Below are positions 1 through 5,708 of a stretch of DNA of 9,579 nt, one piece after another. Source of the DNA: an archaeon (lineage in GTDB: Archaea > Thermoproteota > Nitrososphaeria > Nitrososphaerales > Nitrosopumilaceae); assembly GCA_005240025.1 (NCBI GenBank), contig SBBK01000163.1, positions 1 through 9,579 on the forward strand, in the 5' to 3' direction. How positions within the stretch are numbered: position 1 is the first letter of the stretch; the number at the start of each line of letters is the position of its first letter. Below the pieces are notes generated by a model. The model was not told the origin of the DNA and searched no databases. It worked only from the letters and a program-made list of their open reading frames with translations. A program made the translations under genes and the position numbers.

Positions 1-863
1 CCCTGCTTTGGCTTTGGTGGGGCATACTTGACGCTGACTATCATTGTGTTTGTGACTGTGTTCTTGGAAAGTACGACAAACTCGTCTGTGTTTGTTGGGC
101 AGTTGAGGTTTTTTGCTTTTTCTCCTTCGCCTTTGATGTGTTCAAATGGGTTTGAGGTTACATTTTGCCTGTAGCCTAGCAGTTCGAATCGGTATTCCTG
201 TGGAGGCACGCCCTGTGCCACATGGGCATACGTATCTGCTTTTACCGGAAACGGAAAATCGTCCACCACCCAGACCCGGTTTACCTTGCCTCCTGTCTTC
301 CAGCTAATCAGAACCGAGTCAAATATTCCATATATCACTGCGACCTTTTCTTCGGCAGTTGGGATTATCTGCTCGCCGCCAATGTTCCCTATCTTCCCCC
401 AGGAAGGCATGCTAAACTGTTTTGGACCCTTGCCGGTAAGACTTCCTGTGTCTGCAGTTGCATATGCTGAAAGCCATGCAATTGAGGACTTGAATGCTGC
501 CGTGTACGATGTGAGGTTTGGTGTGCTCTTTGTTGGTTCCGGGGCCACTTTGCCGACATTCATGGTTCCTTTGTTGGTTTTGCCCCCGTCATACACGACC
601 ACCTGAAGCAGCAACTGGTCTTCGGTGCCCACCTTTTGGTCACCTTCGACCCAAAAGTCTATCTGAAATGGAGAGCAGTCCTTGTAGTCCACGTGGCAAA
701 GCGAATAACTGAACATGTCTCCTTTTTTGAGTCCCTCCCCCACGTACCACGATCCAGGCTTGTTTACGCCACCGCCCTGAAACTGGGCGCTTGCACTCTG
801 CGAAAAAGCAGAGGCCATTAGGGAGACGACAATCAAAGTGACAAAAATTCTTGTCTTTATCAA
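1..863 (-). CDS. Exported thaumarchaeal protein of unknown function (3' end beyond window)
   Basis: Reading the minus strand from a TTG at 863, the frame stays open for 287 codons to the window edge, so the C-terminus is not seen. The N-terminus is a clear Sec signal peptide: positive start (IKTR), a hydrophobic stretch, then an A-S-A-Q cleavage-like site near residue 26. The mature part is rich in Lys, Gly and Val, has two close cysteines (LCHVDYKDC) that could form a disulphide, and contains stretches such as SWGKIGNIGGEQIIP and VWVVDDFPFP. I recognise this as a type of conserved exported protein seen in ammonia-oxidising archaea, but know no function. The TTG start is chosen because no ATG or GTG lies between it and the upstream in-frame stop at 891-893, and because a TATA box is centred 30 nt upstream. 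A C-terminal membrane anchor or sorting signal may lie outside the window. Plus-strand frames over this stretch have no sensible protein character. Confidence 0.75.
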   Translation of the reverse strand, partial: MIKTRIFVTLIVVSLMASAFSQSASAQFQGGGVNKPGSWYVGEGLKKGDMFSYSLCHVDYKDCSPFQIDFWVEGDQKVGTEDQLLLQVVVYDGGKTNKGTMNVGKVAPEPTKSTPNLTSYTAAFKSSIAWLSAYATADTGSLTGKGPKQFSMPSWGKIGNIGGEQIIPTAEEKVAVIYGIFDSVLISWKTGGKVNRVWVVDDFPFPVKADTYAHVAQGVPPQEYRFELLGYRQNVTSNPFEHIKGEGEKAKNLNCPTNTDEFVVLSKNTVTNTMIVSVKYAPPKPKQ

Positions 864-888
864 GTGAATATTATTTTTGCAGTTGCCT

Positions 889-896
889 AGTTAAAT
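889..896 (-). promoter_or_regulatory. TATA box of the exported-protein gene
   Basis: ATTTAAC on the minus strand is centred about 30 nt upstream of the TTG start at 863, the expected place for an archaeal TATA box driving a leaderless or nearly leaderless mRNA. Confidence 0.5.
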
Positions 897-933
897 GTTG
901 TTCAGCCAGACTATTGGTTTGCGCAAGCTACAC

Positions 934-940
934 AAATATA
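934..940 (+). promoter_or_regulatory. TATA box of the 58-aa CxC protein gene
   Basis: AAATATA on the plus strand is centred 27 nt upstream of the ATG at 964. It lies inside the longer alternative frame that starts at 895, which argues that the gene begins at 964. Together with the box at 889-896 it makes 864-963 a divergent promoter region. Confidence 0.5.
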
Positions 941-963
941 GAGGCGCTAAAGCACAAAATTGG

Positions 964-1140
964 ATGTGCGACTGCGCAAAAATCCACATGTACGAAGTGG
1001 AGTTCAAACTTGCTGGAATGAGAGTCGTCCCAACGCACAAAAACTGTGGCAATTCACTTAGCGAGCCCCAAGCTGACAAGTTCCAAAAAGAGCTGGTCAG
1101 GTCATGGGGCCTTGATCCAGAGGACGAAAAACTCATCTAA
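964..1140 (+). CDS. Small CxC/His-containing protein, unknown function (58 aa)
   Basis: A 58-aa protein with Cys2, Cys4, His8, His25 and Cys28 in its first half. The arrangement CxCxxxH...HxxC could bind a zinc ion or another metal. The second half is charged and probably helical, ending in GLDPEDEKLI. I do not recognise the family. The frame is open from an ATG at 895 (81 aa), but the ATG at 964 is preferred because a TATA box sits 27 nt before it and the CxC then falls at the extreme N-terminus. Tandem stop codons (TAA TAA, 1138-1143) end it. The opposite-strand frame over this stretch is of similar length but has low-complexity, shadow-like composition. The gene converges on the metallothionein-like gene, with stop codons only 28 nt apart. 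Confidence 0.6.
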   Translation: MCDCAKIHMYEVEFKLAGMRVVPTHKNCGNSLSEPQADKFQKELVRSWGLDPEDEKLI

Positions 1141-1160
1141 TAAAAAACAAAAAGTAGAAG

Positions 1161-1178
1161 GTTAAGATTTATCTTAAC
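1161..1178. terminator. 18-bp palindrome between convergent small genes
   Basis: GTTAAGAT-TT-ATCTTAAC is a perfect 8-bp inverted repeat with a 2-nt centre. It covers the last codons and stop of the metallothionein-like gene and lies just beyond the end of the 58-aa gene. A T-rich run follows on the minus strand (complement of 1141-1155), as expected for archaeal termination of the minus-strand transcript. The palindrome could instead be a binding site for a dimeric regulator; its loop is too short for a good RNA hairpin. Confidence 0.35.
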
Positions 1179-1315
1179 TCTGCAACGGCTTCCTTACAAA
1201 CGGAAGACTTGCATTTACAGTCTGCGCTGCAAAGACAATGTCCTTGCATTTCACAGTCACATTGAAATTCCGGATCGCCTGTTTCTGTTTCGCATCCGCA
1301 AGCTTGATCTACCAT
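1169..1315 (-). CDS. Metallothionein-like cysteine-rich small protein (48 aa)
   Basis: A 48-aa gene, shorter than usual ORF cut-offs. It starts with ATG at 1315 and ends with TAA at 1169. Nine of 48 residues are Cys (6, 8, 19, 21, 27, 29, 33, 35, 40): four CxC pairs and a single C-terminal Cys, with His26 next to Cys27. The core reads CDCEMQGHCLCSADCKCK. There is one aromatic residue (Phe17) and no hydrophobic core, as in metallothioneins, which fold around a cluster of Zn(II), Cu(I) or Cd(II). The pattern resembles prokaryotic metallothioneins (SmtA/BmtA type) and other CxC-rich metal-storage peptides, but this is pattern recognition, not a search result. Ammonia oxidisers of this phylum depend heavily on copper enzymes, so copper buffering is a plausible but inferred role. 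A TTTAAA box lies 27 nt upstream of the ATG and indicates its own leaderless transcript. Confidence 0.75.
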   Translation of the reverse strand: MVDQACGCETETGDPEFQCDCEMQGHCLCSADCKCKSSVCKEAVAELR

Positions 1316-1339
1316 GAAATGATTATCTTCCCACATGGT

Positions 1340-1345
1340 TTTAAA
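1340..1345 (-). promoter_or_regulatory. TATA box of the metallothionein-like gene
   Basis: TTTAAA, centred 27 nt upstream of the ATG at 1315. It overlaps the TAA stop codon (1341-1343) of the upstream 291-aa gene, so the small gene has an independent promoter at the end of its neighbour. Confidence 0.55.
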
Positions 1346-2216
1346 GCTTCGCTAGACTGCTTTGTACGAGTTCGTTTGCCAGTCTGTGCAGTGACTTTGC
1401 TTGCCTTTCTATCCTGGTATGATCGTACTCCAAGTCCAAGGCGATCTTGAGCATGTGTATCATCTCTGGCCTCAGTGTTCCCACGGAAGAAATGTTGTTT
1501 TTGTTTATGTATCCCAGGTAAAAGTAGCAGTCCGATAGGAGCGAGTTATCTACCAGATATCGGTATTTTTGCACAATTATTTTTGAATGGTTGTTGTTTT
1601 CAGTCATGTCTGAAAACCCGACGGTTGACTTGACCATGCGCTCCAAGAGAGATGGCGTCGCACGCTCAAGACCTATTGCGTCTGTCAGTGTTGAGAACGA
1701 CTCGTTTGTCTTGTTTGGCTCCAGGTTTCTGATGAACTCGAGTGTGTGTGCGGGGCTGCGAGGTTTTGAGTTCAGCAAAACAAGGGCGTCGCAGATAAAA
1801 AATGCTGCACATTTGAGCCACACGGGGGCAAACTCGCCGGATGGTATGCCTTGCAGTGTCCTTGCCGCAAAAGACGCGGCAGTGATAAGGCAACCGGTGA
1901 TGCATGACTTGCGGATTTTTTCTTGTTTTTCTTTGAGTCCTGAAAGAAACATTCTGAGGCTCCAGTCTGGATCTGATAATATAACCATGGAGTCGTATTT
2001 TTGCAAAACATCGATGCTGGTTTCATCTAGAGTTCCGTGATGAAGTTTTATTGTTCTGTCATCTATGACATGAACAGAGTCTTTTTCTTTTTTGCCGTCA
2101 AACACTGTGAGGTTGTATTCGCAGCAGCTCAGCGTTGTTTTTTGTGCCTTGCACCCGCCAAGACCGACAGCATATTCAGACAGCGACAAGTGTTTGATTA
2201 CACCATCAAGTTCCAT
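1341..2216 (-). CDS. Conserved-looking protein of unknown function, possibly nucleotidyltransferase-like (291 aa)
   Basis: A soluble 291-aa protein that I cannot assign with confidence. Residues 14-40 (EYAVGLGGC...CCEYNLTVFDG) faintly resemble the start of a polymerase-beta-type nucleotidyltransferase, where GG/GS is followed by DxD; here the acidic pair would be E-x-N, so catalytic activity is doubtful. Residues 74-84 look like another strand plus acidic turn (YDSMVILSDPD). Residues 110-165 form helices (KCAAFFICDALVLLNS...AHTLEF) reminiscent of HEPN-type or substrate-binding helical domains. The C-terminus is helical. The frame extends to an ATG at 2279, but the ATG at 2216 (MELDGVIKHL) is preferred because a TATA box lies 27 nt before it. 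The gene ends inside the promoter of the metallothionein-like gene. Plus-strand frames here are shadows. Confidence 0.7.
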   Translation of the reverse strand: MELDGVIKHLSLSEYAVGLGGCKAQKTTLSCCEYNLTVFDGKKEKDSVHVIDDRTIKLHHGTLDETSIDVLQKYDSMVILSDPDWSLRMFLSGLKEKQEKIRKSCITGCLITAASFAARTLQGIPSGEFAPVWLKCAAFFICDALVLLNSKPRSPAHTLEFIRNLEPNKTNESFSTLTDAIGLERATPSLLERMVKSTVGFSDMTENNNHSKIIVQKYRYLVDNSLLSDCYFYLGYINKNNISSVGTLRPEMIHMLKIALDLEYDHTRIERQAKSLHRLANELVQSSLAKL

Positions 2217-2239
2217 GTGGAAAACTCGTTCACTGATTT

Positions 2240-2247
2240 CTTTAAGG
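2240..2247 (-). promoter_or_regulatory. TATA box of the 291-aa gene
   Basis: CCTTAAAG on the minus strand, centred 27 nt upstream of the ATG at 2216. Because it lies within the longer alternative frame from 2279, it supports the shorter protein. Confidence 0.5.
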
Positions 2248-2306
2248 CTTGTAATTATTTTTTTAATCAAACAACACAAACAATGCTGGCCCTCAAAGCC
2301 AATTCC

Positions 2307-2312
2307 TTTAAA
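2307..2312 (+). promoter_or_regulatory. TATA box of tRNA-Glu
   Basis: TTTAAA is centred 29-30 nt upstream of the first tRNA base at 2339, the standard archaeal TATA position. Confidence 0.6.
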
Positions 2313-2338
2313 TTGCTAGAACTTGACGCCTCTTCTAA

Positions 2339-2414
2339 GCTCCTGTGGTGTAGACCGGTTAAGCATACTGCCCTCTCAAGGCAGTGATCCCGGGTTCAAA
2401 TCCCGGCGGGAGCA
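2339..2414 (+). tRNA. tRNA-Glu (anticodon CTC)
   Basis: A complete cloverleaf. The acceptor stem pairs 2339-2345 with 2407-2413 (one G-U). A D arm follows. The anticodon stem CTGCC/GGCAG encloses the loop CTCTCAA, giving anticodon CTC at 2375-2377, which reads GAG (Glu). The variable loop has 5 nt. The T arm is CCGGG-TTCAAAT-CCCGG. The discriminator base is A2414, and CCA is not encoded, so it must be added by the CCA-adding enzyme. No intron is visible at 37/38. It resembles other archaeal tRNA-Glu genes. A TATA box lies upstream and a T run follows immediately. Confidence 0.95.
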
Positions 2415-2420
2415 TTTTTT
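2415..2420 (+). terminator. T-run terminator after tRNA-Glu
   Basis: Six T residues directly follow the discriminator base, matching archaeal oligo-T transcription termination. Between here and the next gene (about 180 nt) I see no convincing gene, only frames of 43-69 codons with no promoter at the right distance. Confidence 0.5.
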
Positions 2421-2584
2421 CCATGGCAGAAAAAGGATTTTTTCACTCATTTGCCGCACAATCATTCTGGCGTAACTTTGGTCTAACATCATCCCATTTA
2501 GTCAAATGCCAGTCATTACAAAACACGGCCAGATTGGATTCTCTTGTGTCTAGTATGATCTTGATTGTGCACATATTGCCACTT

Positions 2585-2592
2585 CTTAAATA
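2585..2592 (+). promoter_or_regulatory. TATA box of the PLD-like gene
   Basis: CTTAAATA lies 12 nt before the GTG at 2600 and 24-27 nt before the in-frame TTG codons at 2612 and 2615. A leaderless message would therefore start at one of those TTGs rather than at the GTG. Confidence 0.4.
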
Positions 2593-2599
2593 AGATCAG

Positions 2600-3283
2600 G
2601 TGGTATCAAAATTGTTGGGACTGCGTAGCGTTTTGCTAAAACCGCAATACAGGACGGACAGGGACGATCTGATTACAGATTTTTTCATACCGTGCCTTAG
2701 CAACTCCATAGAGTATGACAGGGCAGTAGAGTATGCAACAGTCAAGAGCGTATTGGCACTCTCGCTTGGGCTGCAAAACTTTATTCAGCACGATGGAAGA
2801 ATTCGCCTCATTACCGGCCACAGGTACAGGTCTGCAGATTTGGACATTCTGACTAGGATGTACGATAAAAAAAACCAAAACGGCAACCCTTACAATGGCA
2901 CGTCCATCCACGACAACAAGCTCGGTCTTGTATACCAGCTAATACAAAAGGAAAAAATTCAGATCAAAGTGGCAATACCAAACTCGGAGCACGTTGATGG
3001 TTCTTTTTCGGAGCGAATTGGCATATTTCGTGACGAGGATGGCGACATGGTTGCATACACGGGAACCTCAAATGAAACATTTGATATCGACAACAGAAAC
3101 TTTGAATCCGTCGATGTATTTACCTCGTGGAATGAGCCATCGAGGGTCGCAATCAAAATGGCAGACTTTGAAAATTTGTGGAACAACAGGACAGAGTATG
3201 TGGAGGTGCACGATTTTATTTACGCAAACAAGCACAATCTGCTCAGGTATGACCCCGGGTGGGCAATAGAGACAATCAGTTAA
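2600..3283 (+). CDS. Orphan PLD-like N-terminal domain of a helicase-type protein, degraded HKD motif
   Basis: A 227-aa protein matching the phospholipase D-like module normally found at the N-terminus of large SNF2/DEAD-type helicases in defence and restriction-like loci. The fit covers DDLITDFFIPCLSNS near residue 21, a basic strand GRIRLITG (65-72), SERIGIFRDEDGDMVAYTG (137-155), SNET (157-160) and NFESVDVFTSW (167-176). In active members the segment before IGIF reads HxK; here it is Ser137-Glu-Arg139, so the catalytic His and Lys are both replaced. The protein ends after LWNNRTEY plus about 28 residues, roughly where the helicase would begin, and no helicase follows. It may be a remnant or a stand-alone nucleic-acid-binding domain. 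The start is uncertain: GTG at 2600 or, from the TATA position, TTG at 2612/2615. It converges with the EndA-like gene, and the two ends overlap by 8 nt. Confidence 0.7.
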   Translation: MVSKLLGLRSVLLKPQYRTDRDDLITDFFIPCLSNSIEYDRAVEYATVKSVLALSLGLQNFIQHDGRIRLITGHRYRSADLDILTRMYDKKNQNGNPYNGTSIHDNKLGLVYQLIQKEKIQIKVAIPNSEHVDGSFSERIGIFRDEDGDMVAYTGTSNETFDIDNRNFESVDVFTSWNEPSRVAIKMADFENLWNNRTEYVEVHDFIYANKHNLLRYDPGWAIETIS

Positions 3284-3872
3284 ACACAAAGCTGGATGCT
3301 TCGATGTTTTTTGTGTTTTCCATGAATCGCACCAGAGATATCTTGTAATAAATTATCTCGCCCCTTCTTTCTATCACTGCAAGGATTGGCTCCTTGCCCA
3401 TCTTTGTTATCTCCTCGATGCTTTTTTGGAGCTGGCCAATTTTTTGCTGCCTTCCTTCTGCCAGACCAAAGACGATATATTTGGCGCCCTTTTCCCCAAA
3501 CTGCCCCCGCTCGTAAACCCTGAAATCCGAGCCAAACCCGAAGCCGTCTTTTACAGTGTATCCTCTGACCCGCAGATCCCTGTAAATTAGAAATTTTGTC
3601 AGCGCGTTTTCGTCAGAGTTTGTGCAGATCTGAAGCATTTGATCAAAGCCAATCTTCTTTTTTGCTCCGGTGAGATCGAGTTTGTTGTAAAAAAGAAAGT
3701 ATAGCGACTCGAATGGTTTTAGGAAAAACTTGTCGTGTCTTTGCTCGCCGTATCCTTTCTGCTCAAGGGCACTCTGCATTTCTTTGTTTGTGACCAGCGT
3801 GTGATCGTCTACCAGTATGCCTTCAATGTTTGGTTCTGCATCCGCACTCAACTGCAAAAAATAATTCTGCAT
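3276..3872 (-). CDS. endA: tRNA-splicing endonuclease (EndA) family subunit, catalytic His absent
   Basis: A 198-aa protein with the EndA fold. The C-terminal catalytic-type domain is clear: FLIYRDLRVRGYTVKDGFGF (94-113), DFRVY (116-120), AKYIVF (130-135) and a KEPILAVIERRGEIIYY segment (160-176). The family cleaves introns from pre-tRNA at the bulge-helix-bulge using a Tyr-His-Lys triad. Tyr120 and Lys160 match, but the His expected about ten residues after the Tyr is missing (ERGQFGEKGAKY), and no His occurs after residue 46. In heterotetrameric archaeal enzymes the structural subunit lacks catalytic residues, so this may be that partner. The ATG at 3872 is taken as start, but a TATA box is only a few nt before it; the in-frame TTG at 3851, 27 nt from the box, is a good alternative. 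The gene follows gdhA by 26 nt on the same strand. Confidence 0.8.
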   Translation of the reverse strand: MQNYFLQLSADAEPNIEGILVDDHTLVTNKEMQSALEQKGYGEQRHDKFFLKPFESLYFLFYNKLDLTGAKKKIGFDQMLQICTNSDENALTKFLIYRDLRVRGYTVKDGFGFGSDFRVYERGQFGEKGAKYIVFGLAEGRQQKIGQLQKSIEEITKMGKEPILAVIERRGEIIYYKISLVRFMENTKNIEASSFVFN

Positions 3873-3874
3873 GC

Positions 3875-3883
3875 CATATAAGC
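3875..3883 (-). promoter_or_regulatory. TATA box in the gdhA-endA gap
   Basis: GCTTATATG on the minus strand lies in the 26-nt gap after gdhA. It suggests that the EndA-like gene has its own promoter. Its centre is 27 nt from a TTG at 3851 but only about 6 nt from the ATG at 3872. Confidence 0.4.
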
Positions 3884-3898
3884 GTGAGGAAAAAAATT

Positions 3899-5170
3899 CT
3901 ATGGCCAGAGGCCTTTTGCTTTGAATGCCTCAACGACGCGGCCCACTGCCAGCACCATTGCTGCACGCCTCATGTCGATTTTGTGTTTTTTGGACAATGC
4001 CAGTGTATCCCTGAATCCGCGCACGATGTGGTTTTCCATCTTGCTTGCCACCTCGTCAAATGACCAGTAATAGCCCATGTTGTTTTGCACCCATTCTAGA
4101 TACGATATACATACTCCTCCAGAGTTTGCCAAAATGTCTGGTATGACCATTATTTTTTTGTCATATATGACAGGGTCTGCATCCGGAGTTGTTGGACCGT
4201 TTGCCGCCTCGGCAATTATTTTACACTGGAGTTTTTTTGCGACTGCCGCGTTTATCTGGTTTTCAAGTGCTGCCGGCACCAGGATGTCGCATTTTGTCGT
4301 CAAGAGGTCCTGCGTGGAAATCTTTTTGCTTCCAGGATACCCTACTACGGAGCCAGTCTTTTCCTTGAATGCCAAAACTTTTTTGGAGTCCAGTCCGTTT
4401 TGATTTATGATTGAGCCCTTTGAATCGCTTATTGCAATTATTTTTGCGCCCATTTTTTCCAGGTATTCGGCAGTAAAGGTTCCCGCATTACCGTACCCCT
4501 GTATGACCACCCTGGCCCCCCTGAGTTTTAGTCGGAGCGTCTTTGCTGCCTCGCGTATGCAGTATGCGCATCCAAGACCCGTGGCTACGTTTCTTGCCAG
4601 CGAACCACCCTGCGAGAGGGGTTTTCCTGTAATTACACCCGGTTCATACTCAACTCCTGCCAGTTTTCCGTAAACATCCATTATCTGTGCCATCTCTTTG
4701 CCCGTAGTGTAGACGTCTGGTGCAGGGATGTCTTTTTTCGGTCCAATAATTTCAGATATTGCAAAAGCAAACCTTCGAGTGAGCCTTTCAAGCTCGCCCT
4801 CGCTAAGTTTTTCTGTTTTTGGGTTCACATAGATGCCGCCTTTTCCTCCACCCAGTGGAACATCGACTACGGCGCACTTCCAGGTCATCCATGCTGAAAG
4901 TGCCTTGACCTCTTTTTCCATGTACTCGACTCCCCCCTCAGGGTTGAAATATCGAATACCGCCCTTGTAGGGACCGCGGTCGTTGTTGTGCTGGCTTCTA
5001 AAGCCCGTGAAAATGCGGATCTTGCCGTTGTCCATTTTGACTGGGAGTTTCACCCGCAGGACTTTGTTTGGTTCTGCCAGATAGTCCCTTGTGCCCTTGT
5101 CTAACTTCAAAATATGACATGCGTCATCTAGCTGTTTTAGTGCGTTCTTCCAAGGATCTCCCTGAACCAA
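3899..5170 (-). CDS. gdhA: Glutamate dehydrogenase, NAD(P)-dependent
   Basis: A 423-aa, full-length hexameric-type glutamate dehydrogenase, interconverting glutamate with 2-oxoglutarate plus ammonium. In an ammonia oxidiser it is a likely ammonium assimilation route. Visible motifs: GPYKGGIR (Lys69), MTWKCAVVDVPLGGGKGG (Lys98 and Lys110, the substrate and catalytic lysines), PAPDV (Asp152, proton transfer), Rossmann glycines QGYGNAG (224-230) and the C-terminal ILANSGGV (346-353). An acidic residue after the second strand (SDSKG, Asp249) leaves NAD or NADP preference open. The spacing Lys69-Lys98 is five residues longer than I recall for hyperthermophile enzymes. The start is TTG at 5170, with TATA box 33 nt upstream and hence a leader of a few nt. 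The gene lies 57 nt after a winged-helix regulator gene on the same strand. Confidence 0.96.
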   Translation of the reverse strand: MVQGDPWKNALKQLDDACHILKLDKGTRDYLAEPNKVLRVKLPVKMDNGKIRIFTGFRSQHNNDRGPYKGGIRYFNPEGGVEYMEKEVKALSAWMTWKCAVVDVPLGGGKGGIYVNPKTEKLSEGELERLTRRFAFAISEIIGPKKDIPAPDVYTTGKEMAQIMDVYGKLAGVEYEPGVITGKPLSQGGSLARNVATGLGCAYCIREAAKTLRLKLRGARVVIQGYGNAGTFTAEYLEKMGAKIIAISDSKGSIINQNGLDSKKVLAFKEKTGSVVGYPGSKKISTQDLLTTKCDILVPAALENQINAAVAKKLQCKIIAEAANGPTTPDADPVIYDKKIMVIPDILANSGGVCISYLEWVQNNMGYYWSFDEVASKMENHIVRGFRDTLALSKKHKIDMRRAAMVLAVGRVVEAFKAKGLWP

Positions 5171-5199
5171 ATTGATCGATATTTTCTGAAGACGATTTC

Positions 5200-5207
5200 T
5201 ATTTAAG
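5200..5207 (-). promoter_or_regulatory. TATA box of gdhA
   Basis: CTTAAATA on the minus strand is centred about 33 nt upstream of the TTG at 5170. Transcription would start near 5176, giving a leader of about 6 nt without a clear Shine-Dalgarno sequence. It lies in the 57-nt gap after the regulator gene, so gdhA can be transcribed independently. Confidence 0.5.
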
Positions 5208-5227
5208 TTTGTTGAGGGGGTTTGCGA

Positions 5228-5611
5228 TCACAGGTACACAATCTTGCGGCCAAACTGGCGTTCTAGCTTTGTTACTACCTCGTCCAGTGCCAAAATGTTG
5301 ACCTCGAGGTAGGCAGACAGGTGGAAAATTGAGCCGTACTTTCCCCCGATTTTTGTCACCAGGTTATTTTTTTCCAACACCACAAGATGGTGCTGGATGG
5401 CTTTGTAATCAAGGCCAAGCTGTGAGGCAAGCTGGTTTGTATTCGCGGGTATCTCTGAGAGAAGTTGAATAATCTCCAGCCTCGTAAAGCCGCCACGCGT
5501 TCCCGTAAAGACATACAGCAGCAGCCTCCGGGCGTCACAGTCGGGCTTTCTAGCATGGATGGATTTGGTTTGGATCATTTTGCGGATCTCTACTAGTTTT
5601 TCCACACTCAT
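5228..5611 (-). CDS. Winged helix-turn-helix (ArsR-like) transcriptional regulator
   Basis: A 127-aa DNA-binding protein. After an N-terminal helix comes a winged HTH at about residues 41-98: FTRLEIIQLLSEIPANTNQL, LGLDYKAIQHHLVVLEKNNL (helix-turn-helix with recognition helix near 69-82) and a wing TKIGGKYGSIFHLS. The C-terminal helix (107-119) may mediate dimerisation. No cysteine pair typical of metal-sensing ArsR proteins is present (only Cys25), so the effector is unknown. The frame extends to an ATG at 5629, but a TTTAAA box only 8 nt before that codon sits 27 nt before the ATG at 5611, so 5611 is taken as start. The gene lies upstream of gdhA on the same strand and divergent from psmA; regulation of either neighbour is possible but not shown. 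Confidence 0.85.
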   Translation of the reverse strand: MSVEKLVEIRKMIQTKSIHARKPDCDARRLLLYVFTGTRGGFTRLEIIQLLSEIPANTNQLASQLGLDYKAIQHHLVVLEKNNLVTKIGGKYGSIFHLSAYLEVNILALDEVVTKLERQFGRKIVYL

Positions 5612-5634
5612 TTGATTGATGAGGCGCATTTTGA

Positions 5635-5640
5635 TTTAAA
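5635..5640 (-). promoter_or_regulatory. TATA box of the winged-helix regulator
   Basis: TTTAAA, centred 27 nt upstream of the ATG at 5611. Only about 40 nt separate it from the psmA TATA box on the other strand, so the two promoters are back to back in the 5612-5708 region. Confidence 0.55.
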
Positions 5641-5676
5641 ACAGTATTTCCAAATCCATTCCAAATCCGACTAACG

Positions 5677-5684
5677 CTTAAATT
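5677..5684 (+). promoter_or_regulatory. TATA box of psmA
   Basis: CTTAAATT, centred 28 nt upstream of the first ATG of psmA at 5709, indicating a leaderless transcript for the psmA operon. Confidence 0.55.
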
Positions 5685-5708
5685 GACAACAAAGGTAGCT
5701 TTTTCATT

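Noticed and set aside
222..821. Several overlapping plus-strand frames of 61-106 aa
   Set aside because: They lie antisense to the exported-protein gene, which has a signal peptide, a promoter and continuous coding over 287 codons; the plus frames overlap one another in different phases.
891..1136. 81-aa minus-strand frame opposite the CxC protein
   Set aside because: Ser/Leu-rich shadow composition and no promoter at the right distance. The plus frame has a well-spaced TATA box and Cys/His motif.
1591..2387. Plus-strand frames of 75-149 aa within the 291-aa gene
   Set aside because: Antisense to a longer frame with its own well-placed promoter, and no recognisable protein features.
2443..2574. 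43-aa minus-strand frame (MCTIKIILDTRE...) in the gap after tRNA-Glu
   Set aside because: The only nearby TATA-like box (2586-2591) is centred about 14 nt from its ATG, too close for the spacing used elsewhere in this window. There is no recognisable motif and the size is within chance expectation. Kept only as a weak possibility.
2384..2593. 69-aa plus-strand frame starting inside tRNA-Glu
   Set aside because: Its start lies within the tRNA, a T-run terminator follows immediately, and the protein has no domain-like character.
2339..3283. Integrated mobile element bounded by attachment repeats at tRNA-Glu
   Set aside because: No integrase gene and no second copy of the tRNA 3' end were seen in the window. 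Only the position of the orphan PLD domain suggests it.
4077..4673. Plus-strand frames of 88-108 aa antisense to gdhA
   Set aside because: gdhA is unambiguous by its motifs over the full length, so these are reverse-strand shadows.
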